DNA of 64,000 nt from Candidatus Berkiella cookevillensis. GTDB lineage: Bacteria > Pseudomonadota > Gammaproteobacteria > Berkiellales > Berkiellaceae. The position numbers were made by a program, and so were the translations under genes. A model generated the notes under the pieces. That model ran no database searches, was not told the origin of the DNA, and saw only the letters and a list, made by a program, of their open reading frames with translations. Positions within the stretch are counted from its first letter, which is position 1. Each line of letters begins with the position of its first letter. The DNA is taken from positions 2,728,001 through 2,792,000 of the forward strand of contig NZ_LKHV02000001.1 of assembly GCF_001431315.2 (NCBI RefSeq). Reading direction: 5' to 3'. Shown piece by piece: positions 18,072 through 28,436 of this stretch.

Positions 18072-18633
18072 CGTGATCCACCGGCTCCTCTACAACTTGC
18101 ACCGCTTCTAAATTAAAGCCTATGTATTTACCATCTTCTACTTTTTCATCTGCTTGAATAAGGTTTAAGTTAGGTCTCTTTAACCATGTGTATGCATCTA
18201 TGTTACGCATAAAGGTAGATACGCGGGTATTGGATTCTGCTTTACCATCCAAAAGAATTTTTGTGTCACTTCGCGTAATGGATGTTAAATACAATCCTTC
18301 TGGCACCGTACGCACAATGCCATCAAATAAACGTACAATATGTGGCCGATTGGTTTGTAATTCTTGAATGATTTGCATTCTTGCAAGTAATTTTTCTTTC
18401 TCTTTTTGTAAGCCTTTGATTAATTCAATTTGCTTATCGAGTAAAGCAATCTCAGTGCGCAAGCGCTCATTATTGCCCATCTGAAAATTAATAGATGCCT
18501 TCATAGTAAGATGCATAATCACTATCAGAAAGACAGCAACCATCAAAGCACTACCCAAGAGCACCAGAAATTCTTTTTTCCTTGTCTCTTTTAACTCTTC
18601 ACGCCAGGGTAATAAATTAATATGTGTGGTCAT
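18052..18633 (-). CDS. pilN: Type IV pilus inner-membrane protein PilN
   Basis: Inner-membrane protein whose N-terminal INLLPWREE motif docks into a groove on PilM; the motif is intact. 193 residues from the ATG at 18633. This start is preferred because AGGAG lies six bases upstream and because it shares an ATGA overlap with the pilM stop. A membrane helix (LVLLGSALMVAVFLIVIMHL) and a periplasmic coiled coil plus small domain follow. Confidence 0.95.
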   Translation of the reverse strand: MTTHINLLPWREELKETRKKEFLVLLGSALMVAVFLIVIMHLTMKASINFQMGNNERLRTEIALLDKQIELIKGLQKEKEKLLARMQIIQELQTNRPHIVRLFDGIVRTVPEGLYLTSITRSDTKILLDGKAESNTRVSTFMRNIDAYTWLKRPNLNLIQADEKVEDGKYIGFNLEAVQVVEEPVDHDEPKPQ

Positions 18634-19694
18634 TGAAAGCTCCTCATGGCTAAACCACAACAAATCATCAGTGCCGCTGTATCGGCTTGCAGTGCTGGCA
18701 AATTGACTTTTGGTGCAATCGACATATTGGTAAAAGGATTTGCAAGTAATGCTGGAATACCTAGTTTCTCTTGTACTTTTTCAACAAGACCTGGAATAGT
18801 TGCTGTGCCACCTGCCATAATAATCTGATCAATTTCTGAATATTCTGAAGAAGAGAAAAAGAATTGCAAGGAACGACTTACTTGCTGCACAACACCTTCT
18901 TTAAAAGGTTCTAAGACTTCCGACTGATAATCTTCCGGTAATCCCCCCTGCTTTTTCGCACGACCTGCTTCTTCATAGCTCAAACCATAACGTCTCTGGA
19001 TTTCTTCTGTGAGTTGCTTTCCACCAAAGATCTGATCGCGCGTATAGACCGTCACTTTATTTTTCAACACACTTAAGGTAGTCATAGAAGAACCAATGTC
19101 AACAACAGCAATGGTCTTGTTCTCACCATCATGAGCAAGTTGTGTTCCCAACAAGCTCAGTGCTCTTTCAATGGCGTAGGCTTCAATATCAACAACTTTA
19201 GTTGTCAATCCACCTAAACGAAGTGCTTGAACGCGTGTTTCAATATATTCAGCGCGCGATGCAGCTAATAGTACATCGACTAAGTCTGGACTCTTGCTAG
19301 AAGGGCCTAACACTTGGAAATCTAAAAAAACTTCTTGTAATGGATAAGGAATGTAACGGTCGGCTTCTAGCTGCAGTTGTGTTGCCAATTCTTGATCATT
19401 CAAGTTAGCATTCATCTGTATCACTTTTGTAATAACCGCAGAGCCAGAAACAGAAATAGCGCCAAATTTTGATTTGGCACGGGAACGCTTCATGAGTCGA
19501 TCAACCGCATTTCCAACGGCTTCGATATCTTTGATTTCTTTTTCTTGCATCACATTAGGGGCTAAGGTCTCAACACCATAGCTTTCAACACGAAAGCCCT
19601 GTGGACCTTGGCTTAGTTCGAGCAATTTAACAGTGCAAGAACTGATGTCTATCCCTACCATTGGTGGCGTTTTTCGCTCGAATAAGCCAAACAC
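18630..19694 (-). CDS. pilM: Type IV pilus actin-like ATPase PilM
   Basis: Cytoplasmic FtsA/actin-like protein that binds the PilN N-terminus. 354 residues. Nucleotide-fold motifs: GIDISSCTVKLLELS (phosphate 1), AVVDIGSSMTTLSVL (phosphate 2) and IIMAGGTATIPGL (adenosine). The start is a GTG at 19694, fixed by AAGGGAG seven bases upstream; a nearby ATG is out of frame. First gene of pilMNOPQ, divergent from mrcA as in many gammaproteobacteria. An 8-bp-arm inverted repeat lies about 40 bp upstream of the start. Confidence 0.96.
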   Translation of the reverse strand: MFGLFERKTPPMVGIDISSCTVKLLELSQGPQGFRVESYGVETLAPNVMQEKEIKDIEAVGNAVDRLMKRSRAKSKFGAISVSGSAVITKVIQMNANLNDQELATQLQLEADRYIPYPLQEVFLDFQVLGPSSKSPDLVDVLLAASRAEYIETRVQALRLGGLTTKVVDIEAYAIERALSLLGTQLAHDGENKTIAVVDIGSSMTTLSVLKNKVTVYTRDQIFGGKQLTEEIQRRYGLSYEEAGRAKKQGGLPEDYQSEVLEPFKEGVVQQVSRSLQFFFSSSEYSEIDQIIMAGGTATIPGLVEKVQEKLGIPALLANPFTNMSIAPKVNLPALQADTAALMICCGLAMRSFQ

Positions 19695-19732
19695 GCATTT
19701 ACTCCCTTAAACTTAAATGTGTAATGCCTTCA

Positions 19733-19756
19733 ATAAAGTTATACAATAAACTTTAT
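19733..19756. promoter_or_regulatory. Inverted repeat in the pilM-mrcA divergent region
   Basis: ATAAAGTT (19733-19740) and AACTTTAT (19749-19756) are perfect inverted repeats separated by 8 bp, 39 bp upstream of the pilM start in the 236-bp gap between the divergent pilM and mrcA genes. The spacing and symmetry fit an operator, but no regulator can be named. Confidence 0.4.
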
Positions 19757-19930
19757 CGAAAAGTTGCTTACTTACAGCTTACATTTAGAAATGCTTTATG
19801 ACAAAGTTATAGAACAATAACTTAATGCGCCACAAACAATACCACGAACAAATTTTTTCATGCATGCCCTAACTTGTCATTAAGATTTTCACCTAAAATA
19901 ATAATTTAGGGGAGTAAATAGCCATAAGGG

Positions 19931-22408
19931 ATGCAGACTCACGCCAGAGATCACTATATACTATCTTCTATGAATATATTACTACGCATCCTTTTTAGGG
20001 TATTTTTAAGTACAGGCGCAATGGCATTCTTTTGTTTGCTAGTTGTAGTACTTTATACAAATGCTCAACTACCCTCTGTGGAAGTATTAGAGGATATTCA
20101 GCTACAGGTTCCACTCAAAATATTTACAGCCGATGGAAAGTTAATTGGCGAATATGGGGAAAAAAGACGCACCCCAATACTTATCGAAGATGTCCCAGAG
20201 ATCATGAAGTTAGCGATTCTCGCAACCGAAGATCGCCGCTTCTATCAACACAGTGGCATAGACATTCGTGGACTTGCGCGCGCAGCCATTCACTTAGTTT
20301 TATCAGGCACCAAAGAGCAGGGCGCAAGCACCATTACAATGCAGGTTGCGCGAAATTTCTTCCTCACACGCAAAAAAACCTTCAGCCGAAAACTGCACGA
20401 AATTTTACTCGCACGAAAAATCGAAAATGAATTATCCAAAGACAAAATTTTAGAGCTTTATCTAAACAAAATCTATTTTGGTAAAAGAGCTTACGGCGTT
20501 CAAGCAGCTGCACATGTTTACTATGGTACCGATATTCAAAATCTAGGGCTTGATCAAATCGCTATGCTCGCTGGATTACCGCAAGCACCTTCGTCAATCA
20601 ATCCTATCAACAATCCAGAGGGAGCACTTAGACGTCGCGCTCATGTATTAAAGCGCATGCTACATTATGGATTTATCAGTGAAAGTGAATTTGAAGTCGC
20701 TAATCTTAAACCACTGAATGCAAAATATCATGGCCGTGTTGTCGATGTAGAGGCACCTTTTGTAGCTGAGATGGCACGCCAACAAGTGTACAAAATGTAC
20801 GGTAATAAAGCCTATACCCAAGGCTTTGAAGCATACACCACTGTCAACAGCGAACTACAAAGCCTTGCGCGTTTATCTGTGCAAGAAGGTCTCTTAGAAT
20901 ACGATAAGCGTCATGGTTATCGTGGCGCATTTGCACATTGGAACCTAGAAGATAATCTGCCTCATACTGAATGGGCAAAAAAATTAAGCGAAATACCCAC
21001 GGGTGGGCATTTACAACCCGCACTTGTGTTAAGCATAGAACCGGAATTTTTCACAGCACTCTTGGCCAACAATCAAATCGTCAAAGTTTCATTCCAAAGT
21101 ATGGCATGGGCAAAGCAACAAATTACCAGTTTACGCTTAGGGCCTAAACCTAAATCTATTGATGAAGTTGTTGCAAAAGGCGACGTGGTTTTTCTTGAAT
21201 CAAATAACACGGAATGGAATTTCAGCCAACTACCAGAAGCACAAAGTGCATTGGTGGCATTACATCCTAAAAATGGAGCCGTTTTAGCCTTGGTTGGCGG
21301 TTTTGATTTTGCGCTTTCTAATTTCAATCGCGCCAATCAATCTACTCGACAACCTGGCTCTAATTTCAAACCCTTTGTATATGCGGCTGCACTGGAAAAT
21401 GGTTACACGGCTGCATCCGTCATTAACGATGCCCCCATTGTCTATATGGATGATAATTTGGAGGGCTACTGGAGACCTCAAAACGATACCCGACGTTTCT
21501 ATGGACCAACGCGCCTACGTGTCGGTTTAACGAAGTCTCGAAACCTTGTTTCCATACGACTCCTACAAGCAGTGGGCATCGACAAAGCAATTAAAATACT
21601 CGATAAATTTGGCTTTGCTAAAAACCGATTGCCACGTGGACTTTCTTTAGCACTCGGAACCGCACAATTCTCTCCTCTGGAAATTGCCACGGGTTATGCT
21701 TCTTTTGCAAATGGCGGCTACAAAGTAAATGCGCATGTATTGGACAGAATTGAAGACAGCCAGAACCATATTATTTATAAAGCCAATTCTCCCATTGCAT
21801 GCCCAGAATGCAATTTATTGGAAGAAGCGCACTTGGATCCTTCTCCCAAAGTAAAAAATAAAATTGATAATATGATCATGCTCTCTCCTGCTGACGAAGC
21901 ACCCATACCTGCAGCGAAAGCCATTGATCCACAAACAGCTTATATCATGACCTCTATCTTACAAGATGCCATTGTGACTGGCACAGGACAACGCGCCAAA
22001 GCCCTACGTCGCGCTGATTTAGCTGGCAAAACAGGTACCACCAATAATAAATTAGATGCTTGGTACAGCGGCTTTAATCAATCGCTGGTGGCAACGGTAT
22101 GGGTCGGTTTTGATGAACCTCGCTCCTTAAAAGAATATGGCTCAGAAGCAGCCTTACCTATTTGGATGAAATTTATGGGTGCAGCTTTAAATGGTGTCCC
22201 TGAAACCAAGCCTGAACAACCACGTGGCCTAGTCACCATTAAAATTGATCCTGAAACAGGCTTACTTGCCAGAGCAGGGCAGTCAAATGCAATATTTGAA
22301 ATATTCCGTAAAGATACGCTGCCCTCACGCGCTGCACCGAGTATTGGTATAGATCGAGGTATTTCTCTGACCCCTAAAGCAGATAGTAGTGGTGACTCAC
22401 TCTTCTAA
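19931..22408 (+). CDS. mrcA: Penicillin-binding protein 1A
   Basis: Bifunctional class A PBP that polymerises and cross-links peptidoglycan. 825 residues. Membrane anchor near residues 18-44. Glycosyltransferase domain with catalytic Glu in ATEDRRFYQHSGIDIRG, EQGASTITMQVARN and ELYLNKIYFG. Transpeptidase domain with SxxK as GSNFK, SxN as SRN, and KTG in AGKTGTTNN. An OB-like insert separates the two catalytic domains. The ATG at 19931 follows AAGGG at short spacing and AGGGGA further up; a second in-frame ATG at 19970 lacks an SD. Divergent from pilM, the usual arrangement. Confidence 0.96.
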   Translation: MQTHARDHYILSSMNILLRILFRVFLSTGAMAFFCLLVVVLYTNAQLPSVEVLEDIQLQVPLKIFTADGKLIGEYGEKRRTPILIEDVPEIMKLAILATEDRRFYQHSGIDIRGLARAAIHLVLSGTKEQGASTITMQVARNFFLTRKKTFSRKLHEILLARKIENELSKDKILELYLNKIYFGKRAYGVQAAAHVYYGTDIQNLGLDQIAMLAGLPQAPSSINPINNPEGALRRRAHVLKRMLHYGFISESEFEVANLKPLNAKYHGRVVDVEAPFVAEMARQQVYKMYGNKAYTQGFEAYTTVNSELQSLARLSVQEGLLEYDKRHGYRGAFAHWNLEDNLPHTEWAKKLSEIPTGGHLQPALVLSIEPEFFTALLANNQIVKVSFQSMAWAKQQITSLRLGPKPKSIDEVVAKGDVVFLESNNTEWNFSQLPEAQSALVALHPKNGAVLALVGGFDFALSNFNRANQSTRQPGSNFKPFVYAAALENGYTAASVINDAPIVYMDDNLEGYWRPQNDTRRFYGPTRLRVGLTKSRNLVSIRLLQAVGIDKAIKILDKFGFAKNRLPRGLSLALGTAQFSPLEIATGYASFANGGYKVNAHVLDRIEDSQNHIIYKANSPIACPECNLLEEAHLDPSPKVKNKIDNMIMLSPADEAPIPAAKAIDPQTAYIMTSILQDAIVTGTGQRAKALRRADLAGKTGTTNNKLDAWYSGFNQSLVATVWVGFDEPRSLKEYGSEAALPIWMKFMGAALNGVPETKPEQPRGLVTIKIDPETGLLARAGQSNAIFEIFRKDTLPSRAAPSIGIDRGISLTPKADSSGDSLF

Positions 22409-22431
22409 GCACATAAATCTAAACATTGTCT

Positions 22432-25400
22432 TTAAGGTTTGGGAATGTCCTTCCTTGGCTTAGGTTCATCACTATCTAGCTTTGCCTTCTTGCTAGCGGG
22501 CTGCTGCTGATGCAGCTCTTGTGCAAGCGTTATCGGTGCAATACGCGGTGGATTATCAACCAAGGTTTCGATGTTTTGCAGATTTCCACTTGCTTTTGCA
22601 AGGCGCTCTTTTTCTTTTTTAAAAGCTTTTATTTCAGGCTCTAACTGCTCTGCTAACGCTTCAAGATAAGGATTCCGTCTTTGTGGGTTCACATCCTCAT
22701 AACGAATAGCAATCTGCTCTCTCAATTGCTCTTGCAACGCTTCCAAACCACCTTCATAACGCTCTAGACTTAAGATTGCAGCTTGATATTGCTCTTTTAA
22801 ACTTGCAAGCTCTTCTATAGAGGGGACATCACGGATCCCAGCTTCAATCTCATCTATTTCTTGTATAATATACCAAGCTTCATTTCTTTGACTTTTATAC
22901 GCTTGCTCTAGAAAAACATATAATTCCCTTATTTCTAATAATTTTGGCCAATCTTGATCGGACGCATATTGCAACCACCCAAATTTAGGGTTTGGCATAT
23001 CAGAAGACTTTCCATTATTTGCAGCTGTCATTAACGCAACTATTTCATCATTCAATTCAGGTTTCGTTGCAAAAATGAAAGGCGCCATCAACGCGGCAAG
23101 ATGATATGTTTTATTTTCTGACATTTCTCGAACTGCATTTAACAAGAAATTCTTATTAATAGAATACTCACTCATACCAGATTTTTTCATAATATCCGCA
23201 AAAACTTGAATCAGTGCAGGATCATTTTTAGAAACCAATATGCTTGCTATTTTAGGAAAAGTTGCATCATTAATATAATCTTTATGCTCAGCAATAAACG
23301 CGCTTACCTGCTGAATATTTTTGATTTTATTGAGATCTTCCTCAGCTTTTTTATTTTTAGCAATAGCCTCAGCTTGAAGAGATTGCAAGTGTCGATCTAA
23401 TCCTTCTTTCGCAAACGCAATAAAGCCGGTTGCGAATTCATTTGCTACTGCAATAGAACCTTGCAATTTGCTCATCACACCCTGCTGAGCTTGCTGCACA
23501 GCAAAGGATTGTGCACGCTCTCTCGCCGTTTCTTTCATCGCAGCCCACCAACCCGCTTGATCAGAATCAAAACCAATGGTTTCATCGATATTGGGGGCAA
23601 GCATATCAACCGCCAAAGTCTCTCTTTGTAGCAATTGTACATCGCATACAATACTATCCATGGCAGAGACAAGCACCAAATATTGTGTCACCGCATTAAG
23701 CTCTCCACCTTTGATTGCTTGATTGAGTCTTGCATTTTCGGCACTAATGTCATTTTTAAGATAAACGAATGGATCCTCACGTTTTTCTGCTTCTGTTTCA
23801 GGCAATTTAGCAAAAGCTGCTTTCTTTTGCTCATACAGCGTCCCCCCCTCTCTGGACAAACTCTGAGAAAGTGCTAACTCATGGACATCTTTAAATCCAA
23901 GATGCTGTGATACTTTGTTCAAGAATGCGCTGACATCCTCTGCCTTTCCTAGACCATATTTTTTAAGCAAGTTTTCATCCGTATGTTGTTGCCCTCTTTC
24001 AATTAATCCATACAGATCGTGTAATTCGGAAACCATATTGAACATAGCCTCAAAGGATTGTTCTCGTATGGTTTCCTGACAACAATCAACCAATATCTTA
24101 TTAAAACTCTTTTCGTCTTTTACAGCATCAGTGCGCTGTGCCATTTTCGCTTTTATAACGTCCAGAGAGAACATCGTTGTTGTTGAGGCCACTTTATAAG
24201 CACCAGTTACAGGCATCAATGGATAAGCAGCATAATACGCTGCCATAGCGGCTGTATCATATACTTTACCGAGCATACCTTTTTCCGCAATGGTTTCCTC
24301 TTCAGGTGCGCGCCCTTGATATAAAGGATCTCGCGCCCTTTGCTCTTTTTGTTTGTTTCTTTCAGCAATATAATAAGCAAATTGATCTATGGATCCAGAG
24401 AAAAAATCTTGCGACATTTGCTGGCACATCTTGCCTGCTTCTTCATAAATTTTTTGCATCATGAAACCCATTTCGGTCGTTGTCATTGAATCAAAAGTTG
24501 TTTGATAAATGTTTTGATAGGCTGACAGCGCCATAGCAGGCGTCACATAGGCAGATTTAGCACTGCTGAGTGCTTTCGACAGCATATACATATCTGCTTG
24601 CTCTTCAATTGTTCTAAAAGATTTCTGAGCATATATCGCATTTGCTGCTTGACAAGCACCATCAAAAAATAATTTATACTCAGCAAAGCTTAAGTCATTC
24701 AATTTTTTCAAATCACTGGTTTGGATAACATTCGCAAAAACCATTAAGGTTTGCTCCAATTCTCTTTTGGTCTGCGGATTGGTTGTTGTTGCATATTGCT
24801 CAGTCAGTTTATTATTCAGTTCAAGAATAAATTCACGACCACCCATGTGATTAAACATCGTCTGAAGGACTTGCTGAGACTCTTTTCTCCATGTAGCTTC
24901 AGTCTCTTTTTGCAGGACATTCATCATGGTTTGCTTCGCCATTCTTGGCATACCTGATTTATCAACATTTGCACCTGCCAATGTCCATTCTTGATTTCTC
25001 GTTGTAATTTGTTTGCGCTCAATATCTCTATTCAGTTCAAGTGTTTGGGCATGTGGAATAACTCTTTCTCTTTTGTCTTGTGTATCAGCAGACCAACCCA
25101 TCAATTGATTGACATTCTGAGATAACATACTCCAAATAGTTGCTTGAGGTTGCAATAATTCATCCAATACAGGATCCTCTTTCCATTTTGGCATGTAATG
25201 CGCCTGCAACATTTTGGTCATTTCATCGCGCATACTCTGATTAATGGCTTCACATAAATGCGTAGATTCTGCTTGTGCTTGTTTGGGGCCTGCCAAGAAC
25301 CCAGCAATATTACTTTCAAGACTTTTTACAAAATCTTGCTTAAGATGACCTAAGACCTCTGTCTTAAATGTTTGATTCGATGGGTCATAAAATTTTGGCT

Positions 25401-26988
25401 CAAGATTCTCAAGCGCTATGGATATCGCTTTTTGCATTCTTTCTTTTGTTTGCAATTGCTCAACCACTTGTTTTGATTTATCAACCAATAAATTATAATG
25501 AACATTCTTGGTTTTATCTGAAACAGAACCTGCATTCATACGATTATATTCATCCGTGAAAATAGTCGCTGCTTGCTGCGCACCAATGCCTTTTTCCGCA
25601 TCACCTTCCATAAATCTAGCACGTGCAGCTTGTTTTTCTTCTTCTGTGGCATAGACCATCAAATGAATAGCCAATGGCATGCTTGCATGCTTAGCCTCCC
25701 AATCTGGATGATTTTTCTTAAAATCTTCAATATCATAGCCCAAAGAACGTGCCATCTTTTCCATAAAGATTTTAAATTCTGGTTGTGCAAGATGCCCAAA
25801 GCCCAATGCTTCGTAATCAATTTGGATGCCAGGATGATTTTCCATCATTCTGCCAATGGTTTCATAGGCTAAATACATTTCAGTAACAAAACTATGTAAA
25901 GTATCATAGGCAATGGTTTTAGCCTGATTTTCAAATACCGATCTTACATGGGTATTTAAATCTACATGTCTCGTTGCTTCGTCCTTACCTGCTACATAAT
26001 CGATTGCGGAAGTAAATGACATGAAGGTTGGCAATTTTTCACTTATTTTTTCTGCCATTTTTTGCGCGGCAGCTTTACCTACAGCCACACCTATGTTTTT
26101 ACCTGCTTTTGCAGCCCCACCCAGTACTTGTCTAACCATACCTGGTTGTGGTGGTGGCACTTCCATTTTGCTATCAATATTTAGCTCTACATTTTGTTTC
26201 TTTTCTACACCTTCTTCATATCTTTCAGCAGCAGCGACTTGCTCTAAATTTTGTTTCATTCCCTCTGTAAATAGCTTCACGCCATAGCGTCCCGCAACTT
26301 CTGTTGCAGCTTTTTGTATAGAGCCCAGCCTTTGCTGCGCTTCTAAAATCTCCTGTTTTGTCTCTCCTCTGACAAATCTTACGACAGCGTCAATCATTCT
26401 TCTCCACCAAGATTTCTTTTTTCTATTAACGGTATGATGCGCTTCTCCCATGGTGGTTATGGTATTTAGATTTTGCACAATCTTAGGAACATTAAATTGC
26501 TTTATCACATAAATCTGCGACAAAGCTCGCTCTGAAAAATTATGTGCGGCAATTTGAGTACCCTTCTGAACAGCTTTATTTTTTCCTTCTACTGCTTTTA
26601 CTGCATCGCTTTGCAATGCGCCTTCAATTGCATGACATAAAGCAGTAACATTTGTATAACTGGGTTCTTTGGAATCATCGATATCTGCTTGAATCGCAGC
26701 CTGTGCTTCTAACAGTGCTTTGCCGGCTTTAGAGGCTAAAAACTGTGGATCATCTAATATACTTGCATAACGCCCCCCAATCGCAAATTGTTTGTTCATC
26801 TCTTGCAATACATTCCATACTTCTCTTGCAAAGACTTCTTCTAAAACAGATTGATAGGTTGTGTGTACTTTCTGTTTCTCTTCAGCGGTCAGACCACTCA
26901 GCGCCGCGCCTTCAGTTTCATTCAGCTCAGGTTGTGGCAGTGCTATTTCGATTTGCTCTGAATTTGCGATTGGTTGATCATTTAACAT
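22432..26988 (-). CDS. Giant helical protein with C-terminal NLS-like motif
   Basis: 1518 residues with no domain that I recognise. Almost the whole chain looks alpha-helical, rich in Gln, Ala, Glu and Lys. A weakly hydrophobic stretch (AAMAAYYAAYPLMPV) occurs near 930. A coiled coil precedes the tail: YEGGLEALQEQLREQIA and EIKAFKKEKERLAKASG. A basic cluster NRKKKSWWRR lies near 190. Near the C-terminus is PASKKAKLD, which differs from the c-Myc nuclear signal PAAKRVKLD at only three positions, followed by a Pro/Lys/Asp tail. There is no signal peptide. Size, composition and the tail suggest an effector delivered to a eukaryotic nucleus, but this is inference. It converges on mrcA with a 23-bp gap. 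Confidence 0.8.
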   Translation of the reverse strand: MLNDQPIANSEQIEIALPQPELNETEGAALSGLTAEEKQKVHTTYQSVLEEVFAREVWNVLQEMNKQFAIGGRYASILDDPQFLASKAGKALLEAQAAIQADIDDSKEPSYTNVTALCHAIEGALQSDAVKAVEGKNKAVQKGTQIAAHNFSERALSQIYVIKQFNVPKIVQNLNTITTMGEAHHTVNRKKKSWWRRMIDAVVRFVRGETKQEILEAQQRLGSIQKAATEVAGRYGVKLFTEGMKQNLEQVAAAERYEEGVEKKQNVELNIDSKMEVPPPQPGMVRQVLGGAAKAGKNIGVAVGKAAAQKMAEKISEKLPTFMSFTSAIDYVAGKDEATRHVDLNTHVRSVFENQAKTIAYDTLHSFVTEMYLAYETIGRMMENHPGIQIDYEALGFGHLAQPEFKIFMEKMARSLGYDIEDFKKNHPDWEAKHASMPLAIHLMVYATEEEKQAARARFMEGDAEKGIGAQQAATIFTDEYNRMNAGSVSDKTKNVHYNLLVDKSKQVVEQLQTKERMQKAISIALENLEPKFYDPSNQTFKTEVLGHLKQDFVKSLESNIAGFLAGPKQAQAESTHLCEAINQSMRDEMTKMLQAHYMPKWKEDPVLDELLQPQATIWSMLSQNVNQLMGWSADTQDKRERVIPHAQTLELNRDIERKQITTRNQEWTLAGANVDKSGMPRMAKQTMMNVLQKETEATWRKESQQVLQTMFNHMGGREFILELNNKLTEQYATTTNPQTKRELEQTLMVFANVIQTSDLKKLNDLSFAEYKLFFDGACQAANAIYAQKSFRTIEEQADMYMLSKALSSAKSAYVTPAMALSAYQNIYQTTFDSMTTTEMGFMMQKIYEEAGKMCQQMSQDFFSGSIDQFAYYIAERNKQKEQRARDPLYQGRAPEEETIAEKGMLGKVYDTAAMAAYYAAYPLMPVTGAYKVASTTTMFSLDVIKAKMAQRTDAVKDEKSFNKILVDCCQETIREQSFEAMFNMVSELHDLYGLIERGQQHTDENLLKKYGLGKAEDVSAFLNKVSQHLGFKDVHELALSQSLSREGGTLYEQKKAAFAKLPETEAEKREDPFVYLKNDISAENARLNQAIKGGELNAVTQYLVLVSAMDSIVCDVQLLQRETLAVDMLAPNIDETIGFDSDQAGWWAAMKETARERAQSFAVQQAQQGVMSKLQGSIAVANEFATGFIAFAKEGLDRHLQSLQAEAIAKNKKAEEDLNKIKNIQQVSAFIAEHKDYINDATFPKIASILVSKNDPALIQVFADIMKKSGMSEYSINKNFLLNAVREMSENKTYHLAALMAPFIFATKPELNDEIVALMTAANNGKSSDMPNPKFGWLQYASDQDWPKLLEIRELYVFLEQAYKSQRNEAWYIIQEIDEIEAGIRDVPSIEELASLKEQYQAAILSLERYEGGLEALQEQLREQIAIRYEDVNPQRRNPYLEALAEQLEPEIKAFKKEKERLAKASGNLQNIETLVDNPPRIAPITLAQELHQQQPASKKAKLDSDEPKPRKDIPKP

Positions 26989-27348
26989 AGGTGCATCTAA
27001 ACCATTATTTAATAAGAGTCATGCCTGTAAGATGCTATTTCAAGCAATAAGTTCAAATCTCTGAACAAACTCAGGAGAAGATTAAAAATTGTCTTAAACA
27101 ACAAGGAGCTAAGATATGAATGGTTGCTAAAATGCGTTAAAAATGATAACAGATTGAGCTGAAGCAGGTTGAATAGATAATCAGTTTAGGAAAATCAGGA
27201 CAGCCATATATATTTTTAGCAATAAATCATTATTTATATCTATAAAAATAATCATACAATTCTGATATACAAATTAATTAAGTTTCAAAAAAGGTAAAAT
27301 AAGCTGTTTTTTTCTATTGTAAATTGAGTGATTGTATAAAGTGAGGAG
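26989..27348. other. Intergenic region upstream of the giant gene
   Basis: 360 AT-rich bp with no convincing gene. It must hold the promoter of the minus-strand giant gene. It also contains one of the two repeat flanks of the RAYT gene (27169-27206). A very short frame after AGGAGC at 27113 encodes only four codons and is not called. Confidence 0.5.
27169..27206. repeat. Downstream flank repeat of the RAYT gene
   Basis: TTGAATAGATAATC (27169-27182), TTTAGGA (27185-27191) and AGGACAGCCA (27197-27206). The first two recur in the same orientation at 28481-28504 and the third recurs inverted at 28437-28446, on the other side of the transposase gene. Confidence 0.65.
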
Positions 27349-28368
27349 TTAAGCTATCGCTTGAGGATTATTGTATATTTTCTTTGCTTGAGTGATGCCT
27401 TTTAAAGCTTTCTTTCTCTCTTTGCCAAAATTTAACAGTAAGATTTCACTCCCCACTGCATGAGAAAAACTTTTAGCTAAATTTTTAACTAAAGATATCC
27501 AATTCATGGGTTCGAATTGCAATCTGCTTAAAATGGGCGCTAGATGTTCTGGAATAGAACCCGCTTTTTTATCATCCCGAATCACTCTGCCTGTATAGTC
27601 CACAAGCTCTAAATAATCGACAAGTTTAAAATCAATAGCATTTGAATGATTTTTTGAGACGTTTGAAAAAGGCACTAAGAACTTGGGTTGTGCAAGATTA
27701 TTATATATATCAGCTTTTTCACGCTTAAGCTGTTTAATGGATTTTGGCTTATTGATTTTTAATTGCTTAGAAATATGCTGAATACGTTCATAAATAGAGG
27801 TAAATTCCGATTCTTCTGGGGTCGTGGTAATCCCAGCTCTCACCGGATTTAAATCAACATAAACCATTGCGCTCAACAACGCCCCTTCATCTAATAGCGC
27901 TTGAGATTTAAAGCGTCCTTCCCAGAATCTTCCAGCAGTATCATCCTCTTCGTTTACATCGCGCGCTATTTTTTCATTTAAACAACGCATAAACCAACTG
28001 ATGCTGGTGAGTCGCTCTTTCCAAAGTTGAATCTTTTGCTTTAAATGCTTATTTTCTTCGGCATCTTTGGGGAAAATAGCTGCCCAACGACGGATGATTT
28101 CTGCTTCTGACCAATTCTCAGCCACTTTATCTTCTACATATAAAACCACATGATAATGATTGCTCATGATGGCATAGGCACAGATTTTGATAGCAAAGAT
28201 ATCTGCTAGATATTTTAATCGATCGACAATCCATGCTTTACGATGAGAATAATCTTTCTGTGTTAGTTTATCAAAACCACACAAAAAGCTGCGACGCACA
28301 CATCGGTTCATGACGTGATAATACGGTGTTGCATTCAAATCAATTTGTTCTGAGCGAGCTAAAGTCAT
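27349..28368 (-). CDS. RAYT-family transposase (Y1_Tnp, REP-associated)
   Basis: 339-residue protein with an N-terminal HUH/Y1 transposase domain: YYHVMNRCVRRSFLCG, the metal-binding HYH in MSNHYHVVLYV, and the segment MVYVDLNPVRAGI typical of REP-associated tyrosine transposases. RAYTs nick single-stranded hairpins carrying a GTAG-type tetranucleotide and are linked with the spread of REP/REPIN elements. The C-terminal about 150 residues are extra, basic and helical, as in the long subgroup. The gene lies between short direct and inverted repeats. It is intact and could act on the GTAG-type hairpins at 691-940, 11319-11380 and 38866-38891. Confidence 0.88.
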   Translation of the reverse strand: MTLARSEQIDLNATPYYHVMNRCVRRSFLCGFDKLTQKDYSHRKAWIVDRLKYLADIFAIKICAYAIMSNHYHVVLYVEDKVAENWSEAEIIRRWAAIFPKDAEENKHLKQKIQLWKERLTSISWFMRCLNEKIARDVNEEDDTAGRFWEGRFKSQALLDEGALLSAMVYVDLNPVRAGITTTPEESEFTSIYERIQHISKQLKINKPKSIKQLKREKADIYNNLAQPKFLVPFSNVSKNHSNAIDFKLVDYLELVDYTGRVIRDDKKAGSIPEHLAPILSRLQFEPMNWISLVKNLAKSFSHAVGSEILLLNFGKERKKALKGITQAKKIYNNPQAIA

Positions 28369-28436
28369 AACTTAAAAAATATCCCTATTACTGAAAGGAA
28401 TTCTAGCTCAAAAATTTTGGGTGAAGCAACTTAATG

